Of a DNA stretch of 64,000 nucleotides, positions 27,508 through 35,787 are shown piece by piece. Within the stretch, counting starts at the first letter, position 1, and each line of letters begins with the position of its first letter. Below the pieces are notes generated by a model. That model did not search any database. It saw only the letters and a program-made list of their open reading frames with translations, and was not told the origin of the DNA. The DNA lies in assembly GCA_947493535.1 (NCBI GenBank), contig CANLRK010000001.1, forward strand, positions 124,001-188,000, read 5' to 3'. A program made the position numbers and the translations under genes. Origin of the DNA: an uncultured Flavobacteriaceae bacterium. GTDB taxonomy: Bacteria > Bacteroidota > Bacteroidia > Flavobacteriales > Flavobacteriaceae.

Positions 27508-29370
27508 ATGAAAAAAATCACATTAATATTAAGTTTACTTATTGTAGTATTGGCTAGCTGCAAGCAATCTAAAAAAACTCATGCTGAAGCTATACCTTCA
27601 CAATATGTTAAAGAAATACATTCTTATGCACAGCCTAACAATGCAGTTATTAAGCATTTAAATTTAGCTATCTCTGTAAACTTCAATGAAGAAATTATTA
27701 GCGGTACTGCTAGTTATGATATTACAAACAATAATGCTACAATCTTAATTTTAGACACCAAGTTTTTAACCATTGAAAAAGTTGAAGCTGATGGCATTGC
27801 TACAACCTTTGAACTGGGAACATTTGACGAGCAATTAGGACAACCTCTAAAAATTTCCATTACTAAAAACACAAAAAAAGTTACTGTTCATTATAAAACC
27901 ACGCATAAAACTGAAGCTTTACAATGGTTATCGCCACAACAAACAGCAGATAAAAAACATCCTTTTTTATTTACTCAAGGTCAAGCCATTTTAACACGCA
28001 CATGGATTCCTATACAAGATAGCCCTCAAATAAGAATTACTTATAATGCTACAGTTACAGTTCCTAAAGAACTCATGGCGGTTATGAGCGCCGAAAACCC
28101 AAAAGAAAAAACAGCTAATGGTATTTATCATTTTACCATGAAGCAACCTATTTCTCCTTACTTAATTGCTTTGGCTGTTGGAGATATTAACTATAAACCT
28201 ATTAGTAACAGAACTGGTGTTTATGCCGAAAACTCAATGCTTGACAAAGTGCATACAGAATTTTCTGACATGGAAAAAATGGTAACCGCTGCCGAAAACC
28301 TATATGGTACTTATGCATGGGAACAATTTGATGTAATTGTTTTACCACCAAGTTTTCCTTTTGGCGGGATGGAAAACCCTCGTTTAACCTTTGCTACACC
28401 AACAGTAATTGCAGGTGACAAAAGTTTAACATCGTTAATAGCACATGAACTGGCTCACTCTTGGTCTGGTAATTTAGTAACCAATGCCACTTGGGAAGAT
28501 TTTTGGCTTAATGAAGGGTTTACTGTCTATTTTGAAATGCGAATTATGGAAGCAATTTACGGTAAAGAAAGAGCTGAAATGTTAGCATTAATAGGACGTC
28601 AAGATCTTGAAGATGAATTAGAAAACTTTAAAGACCAACCTAACGATACCAAATTAAAACTTGACTTAACAAATAGAAATCCAGATGATGGCATGAATAG
28701 TATTGCTTATGATAAGGGGTATTTATTTTTAAGAACACTAGAAGAAAATGTTGGCCGTGAAAAGTTTGATGCTTTTTTAAAAAGTTACTTTTCAGCACAC
28801 GCTTTTTCTACAATGAACACCGAAAAATTCATTCAGTATTTAAACACTCACTTACTTGAAAAAAATAACATTAATTTCAACACAAACGAATGGGTTTACG
28901 AACCCGGTATACCAAACAACCAAGTTACTATTCATTCTGATAAATTTAAAAATATACTTCAAACGTTGCATACATTTATAGAAAATAAAGAAATAACTAA
29001 CGTAACTACTTCAGATTGGACACCTCAAGAATGGGTGCATTTTATAAGAAATTTTCCAGACGAAATGGACCTAACTCATTTTAAAATACTTGATAACACT
29101 TTCAATTTAACAAACTCAAGCAATTCTTACATTGCAATGGTATGGTATGAGCAGGCTATTAAACATAATTATCGTGAAAATAACATTGATGCTAACATCG
29201 AAGGTTTTTTAACACATGTGGGGCGTAGATGGTATGTTACCACTATTTTTAATGCCTATAAAAAAAGTAATAAATTAGATGAAGCCTTAACAATTTACAA
29301 AAAGACCAGAGCTAATTATCACTCAGTAACTGTAAATACTATTGATAATTTATTAGGATACACCAAATAA
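27508..29370 (+). CDS. M1-family zinc aminopeptidase, lipoprotein
   Basis: 620 residues with a lipoprotein signal (LASC, Cys18), so it is membrane-anchored. The M1 exopeptidase motif GGMEN is at 286-290 and the zinc site HELAH at 313-317, with Glu336 (NEG) 19 residues later. The architecture (N-terminal beta domain, thermolysin-like domain, helical C-terminal domain) resembles leukotriene-A4 hydrolase. It probably trims peptides in the periplasm or at the cell surface. The start lies a few bases after the aspS terminator and no TAnnTTTG promoter is visible in between, so it may rely on read-through or a diverged promoter. Confidence 0.93.
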   Translation: MKKITLILSLLIVVLASCKQSKKTHAEAIPSQYVKEIHSYAQPNNAVIKHLNLAISVNFNEEIISGTASYDITNNNATILILDTKFLTIEKVEADGIATTFELGTFDEQLGQPLKISITKNTKKVTVHYKTTHKTEALQWLSPQQTADKKHPFLFTQGQAILTRTWIPIQDSPQIRITYNATVTVPKELMAVMSAENPKEKTANGIYHFTMKQPISPYLIALAVGDINYKPISNRTGVYAENSMLDKVHTEFSDMEKMVTAAENLYGTYAWEQFDVIVLPPSFPFGGMENPRLTFATPTVIAGDKSLTSLIAHELAHSWSGNLVTNATWEDFWLNEGFTVYFEMRIMEAIYGKERAEMLALIGRQDLEDELENFKDQPNDTKLKLDLTNRNPDDGMNSIAYDKGYLFLRTLEENVGREKFDAFLKSYFSAHAFSTMNTEKFIQYLNTHLLEKNNINFNTNEWVYEPGIPNNQVTIHSDKFKNILQTLHTFIENKEITNVTTSDWTPQEWVHFIRNFPDEMDLTHFKILDNTFNLTNSSNSYIAMVWYEQAIKHNYRENNIDANIEGFLTHVGRRWYVTTIFNAYKKSNKLDEALTIYKKTRANYHSVTVNTIDNLLGYTK

Positions 29371-29380
29371 TTACTATACC

Positions 29381-29626
29381 ATGAAATACTTTTTATACCT
29401 ACTTTTTATTGTTGTAATTACAGCTGCTTGCTATGGTTTTTATATAAAACCTGATAATGAACCACTTAGCAATAAATTTATAGGAAGCGCGGTGTTAAGT
29501 TTCTTTTTTGTTTGGATGCCTTTATTTATCTACCATCGTTATAAAAACAAAGATTTAAAGAAGTACATGATTACTGATGAAACAGTACAAAAAATTAAAG
29601 ACGAGGCAGAAACTTTTTTAGATTAA
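29381..29626 (+). CDS. Small two-span membrane protein, unknown
   Basis: 81 residues: a first membrane span at about 3-20, a short outside loop with KPDNEPLSNK, a second span at about 35-52, and a charged cytoplasmic tail (YHRYKNKDLKKYM...DEAETFLD). I do not recognise a family. It starts ten bases after the aminopeptidase stop and should be co-transcribed with it. Confidence 0.7.
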   Translation: MKYFLYLLFIVVITAACYGFYIKPDNEPLSNKFIGSAVLSFFFVWMPLFIYHRYKNKDLKKYMITDETVQKIKDEAETFLD

Positions 29627-29640
29627 AATATACCATAGAG

Positions 29641-29670
29641 TTGCTTAGTTAAAAATAAAGTCTACATTTG
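29641..29670 (+). promoter_or_regulatory. Promoter of the cold-shock protein gene
   Basis: TTG (29641-29643), 19 bases, then TACATTTG (29663-29670), followed by GCA. The leader is about 20 bases, short for a cold-shock gene. Confidence 0.75.
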
Positions 29671-29695
29671 CAGTAATAATTATATTACAATTAAA

Positions 29696-29890
29696 ATGAC
29701 AGGTAAAGTAAAATTTTTTAATGACTCTAAAGGATTTGGGTTCATTACAAACGAAGAAACAGGACAAGACATCTTTGTTCACGTAACTGCAATCGAAGGA
29801 GAATCTCTTAACGAAGGTGATAGAGTTGAGTATGTAGAGGGAGAAGGTAAAAAAGGGAAGATTGCTACTCAAGTAGAAGTTATCGGATAA
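29696..29890 (+). CDS. Cold-shock-domain protein
   Basis: 64 residues, a single five-strand OB-fold CspA-type domain. RNP1 is KGFGFI (residues 12-17) and RNP2 is DIFVHV (25-30). It binds single-stranded RNA/DNA and acts as an RNA chaperone in the cytoplasm. The mRNA leader looks too short for the long thermosensor found in E. coli cspA, so this may be a constitutive paralogue. It is monocistronic. Confidence 0.95.
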   Translation: MTGKVKFFNDSKGFGFITNEETGQDIFVHVTAIEGESLNEGDRVEYVEGEGKKGKIATQVEVIG

Positions 29891-29912
29891 TTAAATCCAC
29901 TCTTTTAAAAAT

Positions 29913-29938
29913 AAAAGCTCAACAAATGTTGAGCTTTT
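29913..29938. terminator. Bidirectional terminator between csp and dgt
   Basis: An 11-bp stem AAAAGCTCAAC/GTTGAGCTTTT with an AAAT loop lies between converging genes. Confidence 0.88.
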
Positions 29939-29945
29939 ATTATGC

Positions 29946-31292
29946 TTAATAAGTAAACCCCATCTGTTTTTTATACAACAATAAAGCTTTACTATCAGAA
30001 AGCGATGCAATATAACCTGCTACACTTAACAAACGTTCGTACAATGTTCCGTTACTAGAAGTAATGGTTTCGGGTAGAGTTTGTAAAACCAATTTATCAT
30101 AATTAGAAAGTTGATTAGCTGCTTTGTTGTTTACCGCTGTAGTATACACCTCTAATAATTTAGCAAGCACTTGGTAACCTACTATTTCTTTTTCAATAAC
30201 TTCATTACTTTGATATATTTTGTCTACACTTATTTTTATGATATCACTTATTTGTGATTCATAAGCACATTTATCTATAAGGCTATGAGAAAACTCACCT
30301 TTCAAAATAGCTTCTTCATTTGCTAAAAACACCGATACTGCCTCATTAATTAACGTGCTAACAGACAATGATCTCAAATAAGCAACTCGAGCTTGCTTTG
30401 TGCTTAACTGTTTATACTTATCAATATTAATTGAATCCTTAACTAAGTTAATTAAGTATTCTAAGGCAAAATCTTCTTCTATTAGCCCTAAATTAATTCC
30501 ATCTTCAAAATCAATAATGGTGTAGCAAATATCATCTGCTGCCTCTACTAAAAAAGTTAATGGGTGTCTTGAAAAACTTAAATCATCAGTTGAACTAGTA
30601 TGCTGTAAACCAAGTTCATCTGCCACTTCATTAAAAAAGTTTTTATCGGTTTGAAAAAAACCATACTTTTTATCAGCTATATGTTTTGTTGGCTTAATTG
30701 GTAAGGATTCTTTTGGATATTTCATGAAGGCTCCAAGGGTAGCATAAGACAATCGCAAACCACCAGAAACTCCATCTTTTGTTTCGTTTAAAATACGAAA
30801 CCCATTAGCATTTCCTTCAAAACTTATCAAGTCTTGATACTCTTTGGCAGTTAAAGCTTCTTTGTATTTTGCCCCCACTCCATTTTTAAAAAACTCACCA
30901 ATTGCTTTTTCTCCAGAATGTCCATAAGGAGGGTTCCCAATATCATGAGCCAATGCAGCAGCGGCAACAATAGCACCAAAATCATTTGGTTTATATCCTA
31001 TATTATGCTCTAAATGCGGATGCTTTTTTAAAATAGCAGCACCTACCACTCTACCTAAAGTTCTTGCTACTACAGAAACCTCTAAACTATGCGTTAAACG
31101 TGTGTGTACAAAATCAGTATTTGATAAAGGAATAACCTGAGTCTTATCTTGCAAGCTTCTAAAAGCTGATGAAAAAATAATGCGATCATAATCTACTTCA
31201 AAACCTAATCGGCTTTCATCCTGTTCTTTTCGTAATCTTTTATTTACATCTCCAAACCGCTTTAAAGACAGTAGTTTATCCCAATTCATCAT
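29946..31292 (-). CDS. dgt: dGTP triphosphohydrolase
   Basis: A 448-residue HD-domain dNTPase that releases tripolyphosphate from dGTP and helps control dNTP pools. The HD metal ligands are seen in RLTHSLEVSVVARTLGR and LAHDIGNPPYGHSGE; the N-terminal SRLGFEVDYDRIIFSSAFRS is the family start. The protein begins with two Met codons and either could be used. It is monocistronic and ends at a shared bidirectional terminator. Confidence 0.93.
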   Translation of the reverse strand: MMNWDKLLSLKRFGDVNKRLRKEQDESRLGFEVDYDRIIFSSAFRSLQDKTQVIPLSNTDFVHTRLTHSLEVSVVARTLGRVVGAAILKKHPHLEHNIGYKPNDFGAIVAAAALAHDIGNPPYGHSGEKAIGEFFKNGVGAKYKEALTAKEYQDLISFEGNANGFRILNETKDGVSGGLRLSYATLGAFMKYPKESLPIKPTKHIADKKYGFFQTDKNFFNEVADELGLQHTSSTDDLSFSRHPLTFLVEAADDICYTIIDFEDGINLGLIEEDFALEYLINLVKDSINIDKYKQLSTKQARVAYLRSLSVSTLINEAVSVFLANEEAILKGEFSHSLIDKCAYESQISDIIKISVDKIYQSNEVIEKEIVGYQVLAKLLEVYTTAVNNKAANQLSNYDKLVLQTLPETITSSNGTLYERLLSVAGYIASLSDSKALLLYKKQMGFTY

Positions 31293-31312
31293 AATTTCGT
31301 GTTTTAATCAAT

Positions 31313-31330
31313 TAACATTCCCTTAATATT
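31313..31330 (+). promoter_or_regulatory. Direct repeat TAACATT/TAATATT at 11-bp spacing (Pho-box-like)
   Basis: TAACATT at 31313 and TAATATT at 31324, 11 bases apart, upstream of the TonB receptor gene. It also lies just upstream of the divergent dgt start. Spacing of one helical turn resembles PhoB-type boxes. Confidence 0.4.
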
Positions 31331-31354
31331 CAGGCAAATTCTTTTACATAACTA

Positions 31355-31383
31355 TAACATAAACGTCACAAAGCATTAACTAC
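31355..31383 (+). promoter_or_regulatory. Three 11-bp-phased TAACA-type repeats before the TonB receptor gene
   Basis: TAACATA (31355), TCACAAA (31366) and TAACTAC (31377) follow each other at exactly 11 bases. A near-consensus -7 element TAACTTTT is at 31396-31403, 19 bases after the last unit. Confidence 0.45.
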
Positions 31384-31433
31384 TATGTTTTGCTATAACT
31401 TTTCCTTTGCAAAAAAAATAACTCTGACAAAAA

Positions 31434-34211
31434 ATGAAAAAAATCTTATTATTAATCTGCTTATTTTCAAGTGTTGTATTTGCGCAAGATAAAGCCCAAA
31501 TATCGGGAAAAGTTTTGGATGGCGAAATGAACAACGAACCTTTATTAGGAGCTACTGTTGTTATTAAAGGAACTACTACCGGAGCACAAACAGATTTTGA
31601 TGGAAACTACACTTTAGAAGTTACTCCAGGAAACTACACTTTAGAGTTTAGTTTTGTAGGATACAATACCACTCAAGAAGAAGTTACGCTTGTTGTTGGC
31701 GAAAACAAGCAACTTGACATAATACTTAAAGCAAATTCTTTAGACCAAATTATTATTGTTGCAGAAACCAACAAAGAAAAAGAAAGCGCTTTATTATTAG
31801 AGCAAAAAAAAGCTGTAGAAATAAAACAGCAAATTGGAGCGCAAGAAATGGCTAAAAAAGGAGTTTCTGATGTTGCCGCTGCAGTTACAAAAGCTTCAGG
31901 TATTTCTAAACAAGAAGGTTCTAGTGATGTTTTTGTAAGAGGTTTGGGCGACCGTTACAACTCTACAACTTTAAATGGACTACCAGTACCTTCAAACAAA
32001 CCATCACAAAAAAATATTGCTTTAGATATTTTTTCAACCGATATCGTTGAATTTTTAGATATCAACAAAATATACAACAATAGTATTTATGGTGACTTTG
32101 GTGGAGCTAATGTAAATATTGTATCAAAAGACCATAAAGGCAAAGGGTTTTTACAAGTAGGTTATGGTACTGGTTATAATGCTAACGCTATTACAGTAAA
32201 TAATTTTTACTTACAGGATGGACCAAACTACTCTGGATTCTACTCAAGTGAGTATCCTAGCAATCCTTTAAACTCATATAACTTTACTACCAGTTTCGAT
32301 GCAGAAACAAAATCGCCTTTTAATCAAGGATTTTCAATTACTGGAGGAACAAAATTTGATTTAGCCAATGATAAAAGGCTGAGCATTTTCGCTACAGCCT
32401 CTTTCTCTAACGGATTTAAATTCCAAGAAGGTTTTACAAGAGGAAACATTAGTGCTGATGGTGTTGCATTTTCAGATTACGATTACGAAGCGTTTGCTTA
32501 TGAAACCAATGCTACAGCAATGGCTAACTTGGCTTACAAAGCAAATAATAACAATACTATAAAGTTTAACTCATTATTTGTTAATTCAACCTCACAAGAA
32601 TTAAAAAACTATTCTGGTGTAATTAATATTTTTGACAACGCTGAAAATGGTGGAGGTTTTATTCGTCGATCTACATTTAACAGAACCAAGTTATTTGTAA
32701 ATCAATTATTGGGTGAACACAAATTTAATGATAGAATTAACTTAGACTGGGGCTTAGGTTATAACGTAGTAAATAACAGTACTCCAGATAGAAGACAAGC
32801 TATGTTAGTACCAACCGATAATAACAACCCACTTACATCACCTAAACAAGTTTCTGACCTTTCTGATTCAAACAGCCATAGATATTTTGAAGAACTTAAC
32901 GAAGAAGAGTTTGCAATAAACGCAATAAGTAGCTATAACTTTGCTAAAACAGCAGATGAGGATTTTAAAGGTAAAATTACTTTAGGGTACAGCGGACGCT
33001 TTAAAAAAGTAGGTCTAGAAGCAACTCAATTTAACTTTAAAGTTAACAGACTTGTATTACAACCACATGTTGACCCTAATAATTTAGACGCATATTTTAA
33101 TCAACAAAATTTAGACGCAGGTTATTTTAGCATTAAAACATTTAGAGGTGGACTTGATTTTGCTGATGCATTAAAACCTCAAACCTATGATGGTATACAA
33201 GTAATTAATGCCTTTCATGGAAACGTACAATATAACTTTACCGATAAATTTACAGCAATAGTAGGTTTACGTACCGAACATATCCAGCAAGATATAAAAT
33301 GGGATACTTCTTATGCGTCTCCAGACATAAACTACTTCAATACATTTGAAATAATGCCTAATTTATCTTTAAAATACCAGGTTAATGACAAACAAAACTT
33401 AAAGTTTGCTACAAGTAAATCATACACCTTACCACAATTTAAAGAACGTGCGCCATTTTTATTTGAAGAAGTTGAAGGCTCAAAATTTGGTAACCCACAT
33501 TTATATGCTTCAACTAACTATAACGCTGACCTACGTTGGGAATTGTTTCCTAAATCAGGAGAAGTTATCTCTGCTACTGGTTTTGGTAAGTTAATCCAGA
33601 ATCCAATTAACGAAACTATTGTAGCTTCTGCTACTAACGATATTTCTTGGGTTAACTCTGGTAAACAAGCCGTAGTTTACGGAATTGAATTAGAAGTACG
33701 TAAAAATATTTTTGATTATAAAAAATCTAATGATGATGTAAGCCTAGACAATAAATTATCAGCTGGTTTTAACGGTGCATTTATGACCTCAAACCAAGAT
33801 TTTGATGAAGATAAAGTGCGTAGAGAAACTGATTTAAATGTACTATTCACTAACGAAGAAGGAAAACTAACTGGAGCGTCTGATATAATATTAAACGCTG
33901 ATGTTAGTTACTTTAAAGAATTTAGCAAAAAAGGAAACTTATTAGCTACTGTAGCTGCCAACTATTTTTCTGAGCGTATTTACGCTATTGGAGCCAATAC
34001 AAAAGGTAATATTATGGACGAAGGTTTCTTTACACTTGATTTTATTGCTAAAGCAAAGTTAAGTAAACGTTTAAATGCAGGTCTTTCTATTAAAAACATT
34101 CTTAATCCTGAAGTAAAAAGATATCAAGATAACGAAAAAGGAAAAGTTGCCATGAAAGGCTTCAAAAAAGGAATGTCTGCAGGAATATCATTAAAATATG
34201 ATTTATTTTAA
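31434..34211 (+). CDS. TonB-dependent outer-membrane receptor
   Basis: 925 residues with a signal peptide (LLLICLFSSVVFAQ). A CarboxypepD-regulatory-like beta-sandwich is at about 22-105 (GTTTGAQTDFDGNYTLE), a plug domain with VFVRGLGDRYNSTTLNG is at about 165-235, and a 22-strand barrel ends in YDLF with the usual C-terminal Phe. The plug resembles receptors of the phosphate-starvation type rather than SusC. It is followed by a surface-lipoprotein-like gene. The 11-bp repeats upstream and the nearby porin and PiT genes suggest a role in uptake of phosphate or organic phosphate; that is an inference. Iron or another ligand cannot be excluded. Confidence 0.88.
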   Translation: MKKILLLICLFSSVVFAQDKAQISGKVLDGEMNNEPLLGATVVIKGTTTGAQTDFDGNYTLEVTPGNYTLEFSFVGYNTTQEEVTLVVGENKQLDIILKANSLDQIIIVAETNKEKESALLLEQKKAVEIKQQIGAQEMAKKGVSDVAAAVTKASGISKQEGSSDVFVRGLGDRYNSTTLNGLPVPSNKPSQKNIALDIFSTDIVEFLDINKIYNNSIYGDFGGANVNIVSKDHKGKGFLQVGYGTGYNANAITVNNFYLQDGPNYSGFYSSEYPSNPLNSYNFTTSFDAETKSPFNQGFSITGGTKFDLANDKRLSIFATASFSNGFKFQEGFTRGNISADGVAFSDYDYEAFAYETNATAMANLAYKANNNNTIKFNSLFVNSTSQELKNYSGVINIFDNAENGGGFIRRSTFNRTKLFVNQLLGEHKFNDRINLDWGLGYNVVNNSTPDRRQAMLVPTDNNNPLTSPKQVSDLSDSNSHRYFEELNEEEFAINAISSYNFAKTADEDFKGKITLGYSGRFKKVGLEATQFNFKVNRLVLQPHVDPNNLDAYFNQQNLDAGYFSIKTFRGGLDFADALKPQTYDGIQVINAFHGNVQYNFTDKFTAIVGLRTEHIQQDIKWDTSYASPDINYFNTFEIMPNLSLKYQVNDKQNLKFATSKSYTLPQFKERAPFLFEEVEGSKFGNPHLYASTNYNADLRWELFPKSGEVISATGFGKLIQNPINETIVASATNDISWVNSGKQAVVYGIELEVRKNIFDYKKSNDDVSLDNKLSAGFNGAFMTSNQDFDEDKVRRETDLNVLFTNEEGKLTGASDIILNADVSYFKEFSKKGNLLATVAANYFSERIYAIGANTKGNIMDEGFFTLDFIAKAKLSKRLNAGLSIKNILNPEVKRYQDNEKGKVAMKGFKKGMSAGISLKYDLF

Positions 34212-34239
34212 TTCTGAAAATAAATTCTATTCATAGTAT

Positions 34240-34266
34240 AAAGGCTAACAGTGTATGTTAGCCTTT
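34240..34266 (+). terminator. Stem-loop after the TonB receptor gene
   Basis: An 11-bp perfect stem AAAGGCTAACA/TGTTAGCCTTT with a 5-base loop, followed by GTTACG rather than a T run. Possibly a weak terminator or mRNA-stabilising hairpin. Confidence 0.6.
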
Positions 34267-34422
34267 GTTACGTAATATAGATCATAAAAAAACATGTTTA
34301 CTTTTAATTAACATTACCTACTAATACTTAACAAATGATTCATATTTAGGTAATGCAAACAACAAGCATTGTTTATTTATTTGCAGTGTAATTAATAACC
34401 AAAACAACTAAAAAGAAAAACA

Positions 34423-35571
34423 ATGAAAAAATCATTTTTATTATTAGCAATTGCAGCCACAGCTATTTTTTCTAGCTGTTCACTTGATGACCCAAATACT
34501 GAGTCACAAAACAACAATGGTTTTGTTGCTAATCCTGACAATTTAAAAGGTGATATCAATAACGGAACCGTTACTTTAAACCCTGCTTTAACATATAACT
34601 TAACAGGTAAATTACAAGTAAACGATGGTGCTACCTTAGTGATTCCTGCAGGAACAAGAATTGAAGCTTCAGGAGGAACACAATCATACATAGCTGTAGC
34701 ACAAGGAGCAACAATTAATGTACTAGGTACTTCAACAGACCCTGTTGTAATGACATCAGCAAACGCTAACCCAGCACCAGGTGATTGGGGTGGTTTGGTA
34801 ATTTGTGGACAAGCTCCAACAAACAAAGGAGGTTCTAATGGTGAAACTGCAACTGCAGAGGTTTCTGATTTAACTTATGGAGGTGCTATTACAAACGATA
34901 GTTCAGGATCTATCAGATATTTAAGAGTTGAATATACAGGGGCGAACTTTAGTGCTACTAAAGAGTTCAATGGTGTGTCACTATTTGGTGTAGGTTCAGG
35001 AACTACTTTTGAATATGTACAATCTTACCAAGGAAGTGATGATGGTATTGAATTTTTTGGAGGAACTGTAGATGGGAAATACTTAGTTTCTACCGCTAGT
35101 GGCGATGACTCAATTGACTTTGCAGACGGATGGTCTGGTACTGGACAATACTGGTACATAAACCAAGGGACTAAAGCTGGTATTGAAGGTTCAAACAACG
35201 GTGATAACGGATATGCTACACCTACAACAACTGCTACTTTAAAAGATATTTCTATTGTAGACACAGGTTCTGAAGGGGCATTATATATTAAAGAAGGTGG
35301 TGGACACTGGACCGCTTCTAACATCTTTATCTCTGGTTTTGAGTTAGGAATTAAAATTAAAGATGCAGCTACTGATCCTGCAGCTAATGCTAATATTGAC
35401 AACGGAGACATTACTTTTAACAATATTCAGTTTAGTGCAAGTGTTACAACTAAAAGTCAGTATGCAGGAGCTAATAACACTTATTTAGTGGAAGGCACCA
35501 ACCAAGGTGCTGGTAACGGTGCGTCTGCTCCAGCATGGACAAACGGATGGACTGTAGGTTTAGCGCAATAA
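34423..35571 (+). CDS. Lipoprotein with repetitive beta (possible beta-helix) structure, unknown
   Basis: 382 residues with a lipoprotein signal (FSSC, Cys19), followed by an Asp/Asn-rich stretch (SLDDPNTESQNNNG) that could serve as a surface-export signal. The rest is rich in Gly, Thr, Asn and Asp with short strands (GDWGGLVICGQAP, GTTFEYVQSYQGSDDGIEFFGG, GEGALYIKEGGGH-like runs), as in right-handed parallel beta-helices. I do not recognise an enzyme motif. It sits 211 bases after the TonB receptor in the same direction and may be its surface partner, like SusD with SusC, though it has no SusD-type helical repeats. A weaker TAACATT motif lies upstream at 34309. Confidence 0.7.
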   Translation: MKKSFLLLAIAATAIFSSCSLDDPNTESQNNNGFVANPDNLKGDINNGTVTLNPALTYNLTGKLQVNDGATLVIPAGTRIEASGGTQSYIAVAQGATINVLGTSTDPVVMTSANANPAPGDWGGLVICGQAPTNKGGSNGETATAEVSDLTYGGAITNDSSGSIRYLRVEYTGANFSATKEFNGVSLFGVGSGTTFEYVQSYQGSDDGIEFFGGTVDGKYLVSTASGDDSIDFADGWSGTGQYWYINQGTKAGIEGSNNGDNGYATPTTTATLKDISIVDTGSEGALYIKEGGGHWTASNIFISGFELGIKIKDAATDPAANANIDNGDITFNNIQFSASVTTKSQYAGANNTYLVEGTNQGAGNGASAPAWTNGWTVGLAQ

Positions 35572-35591
35572 CTTAAACATTTAAAGCATGT

Positions 35592-35622
35592 AAAAAGGGA
35601 ACTTAATGTTCCCTTTTTTAAA
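35592..35622 (+). terminator. Terminator after the lipoprotein gene
   Basis: AAAAAGGGAAC (35592-35602) and GTTCCCTTTTT (35608-35618) form an 11-bp stem followed by T. Confidence 0.88.
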
Positions 35623-35755
35623 CAACTAAGACAGTTTGCAATAAGACGTTTATTTTAATTAAAACACAACTTAACACTATTAATTAGAGTTGTTTGTGTT
35701 TAAGCTAAAAGCAGTCTTATTATTTTTTGCAGAGTTCTTTGTTTTGCTTTTGGCG

Positions 35756-35787
35756 GGAAGAGTATAATTTTACTCTTCCTTTTTTTA
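35756..35787 (+). terminator. Second plus-strand terminator before the SulP gene end
   Basis: GGAAGAGTA (35756-35764) pairs with TACTCTTCC (35771-35779), followed by eight T residues in the plus direction. It would end a transcript coming from 35620-35755, where no gene is seen, or act as a second stop for the lipoprotein transcript. Confidence 0.65.

Noticed and set aside
34309-34335. TAACATT and TAACAAA upstream of the lipoprotein gene at 34423 as a further Pho-like box
   Set aside because: The two units are 20 bases apart, not 11 or 22, so it does not fit the pattern of the other three sites well enough to list as a feature.
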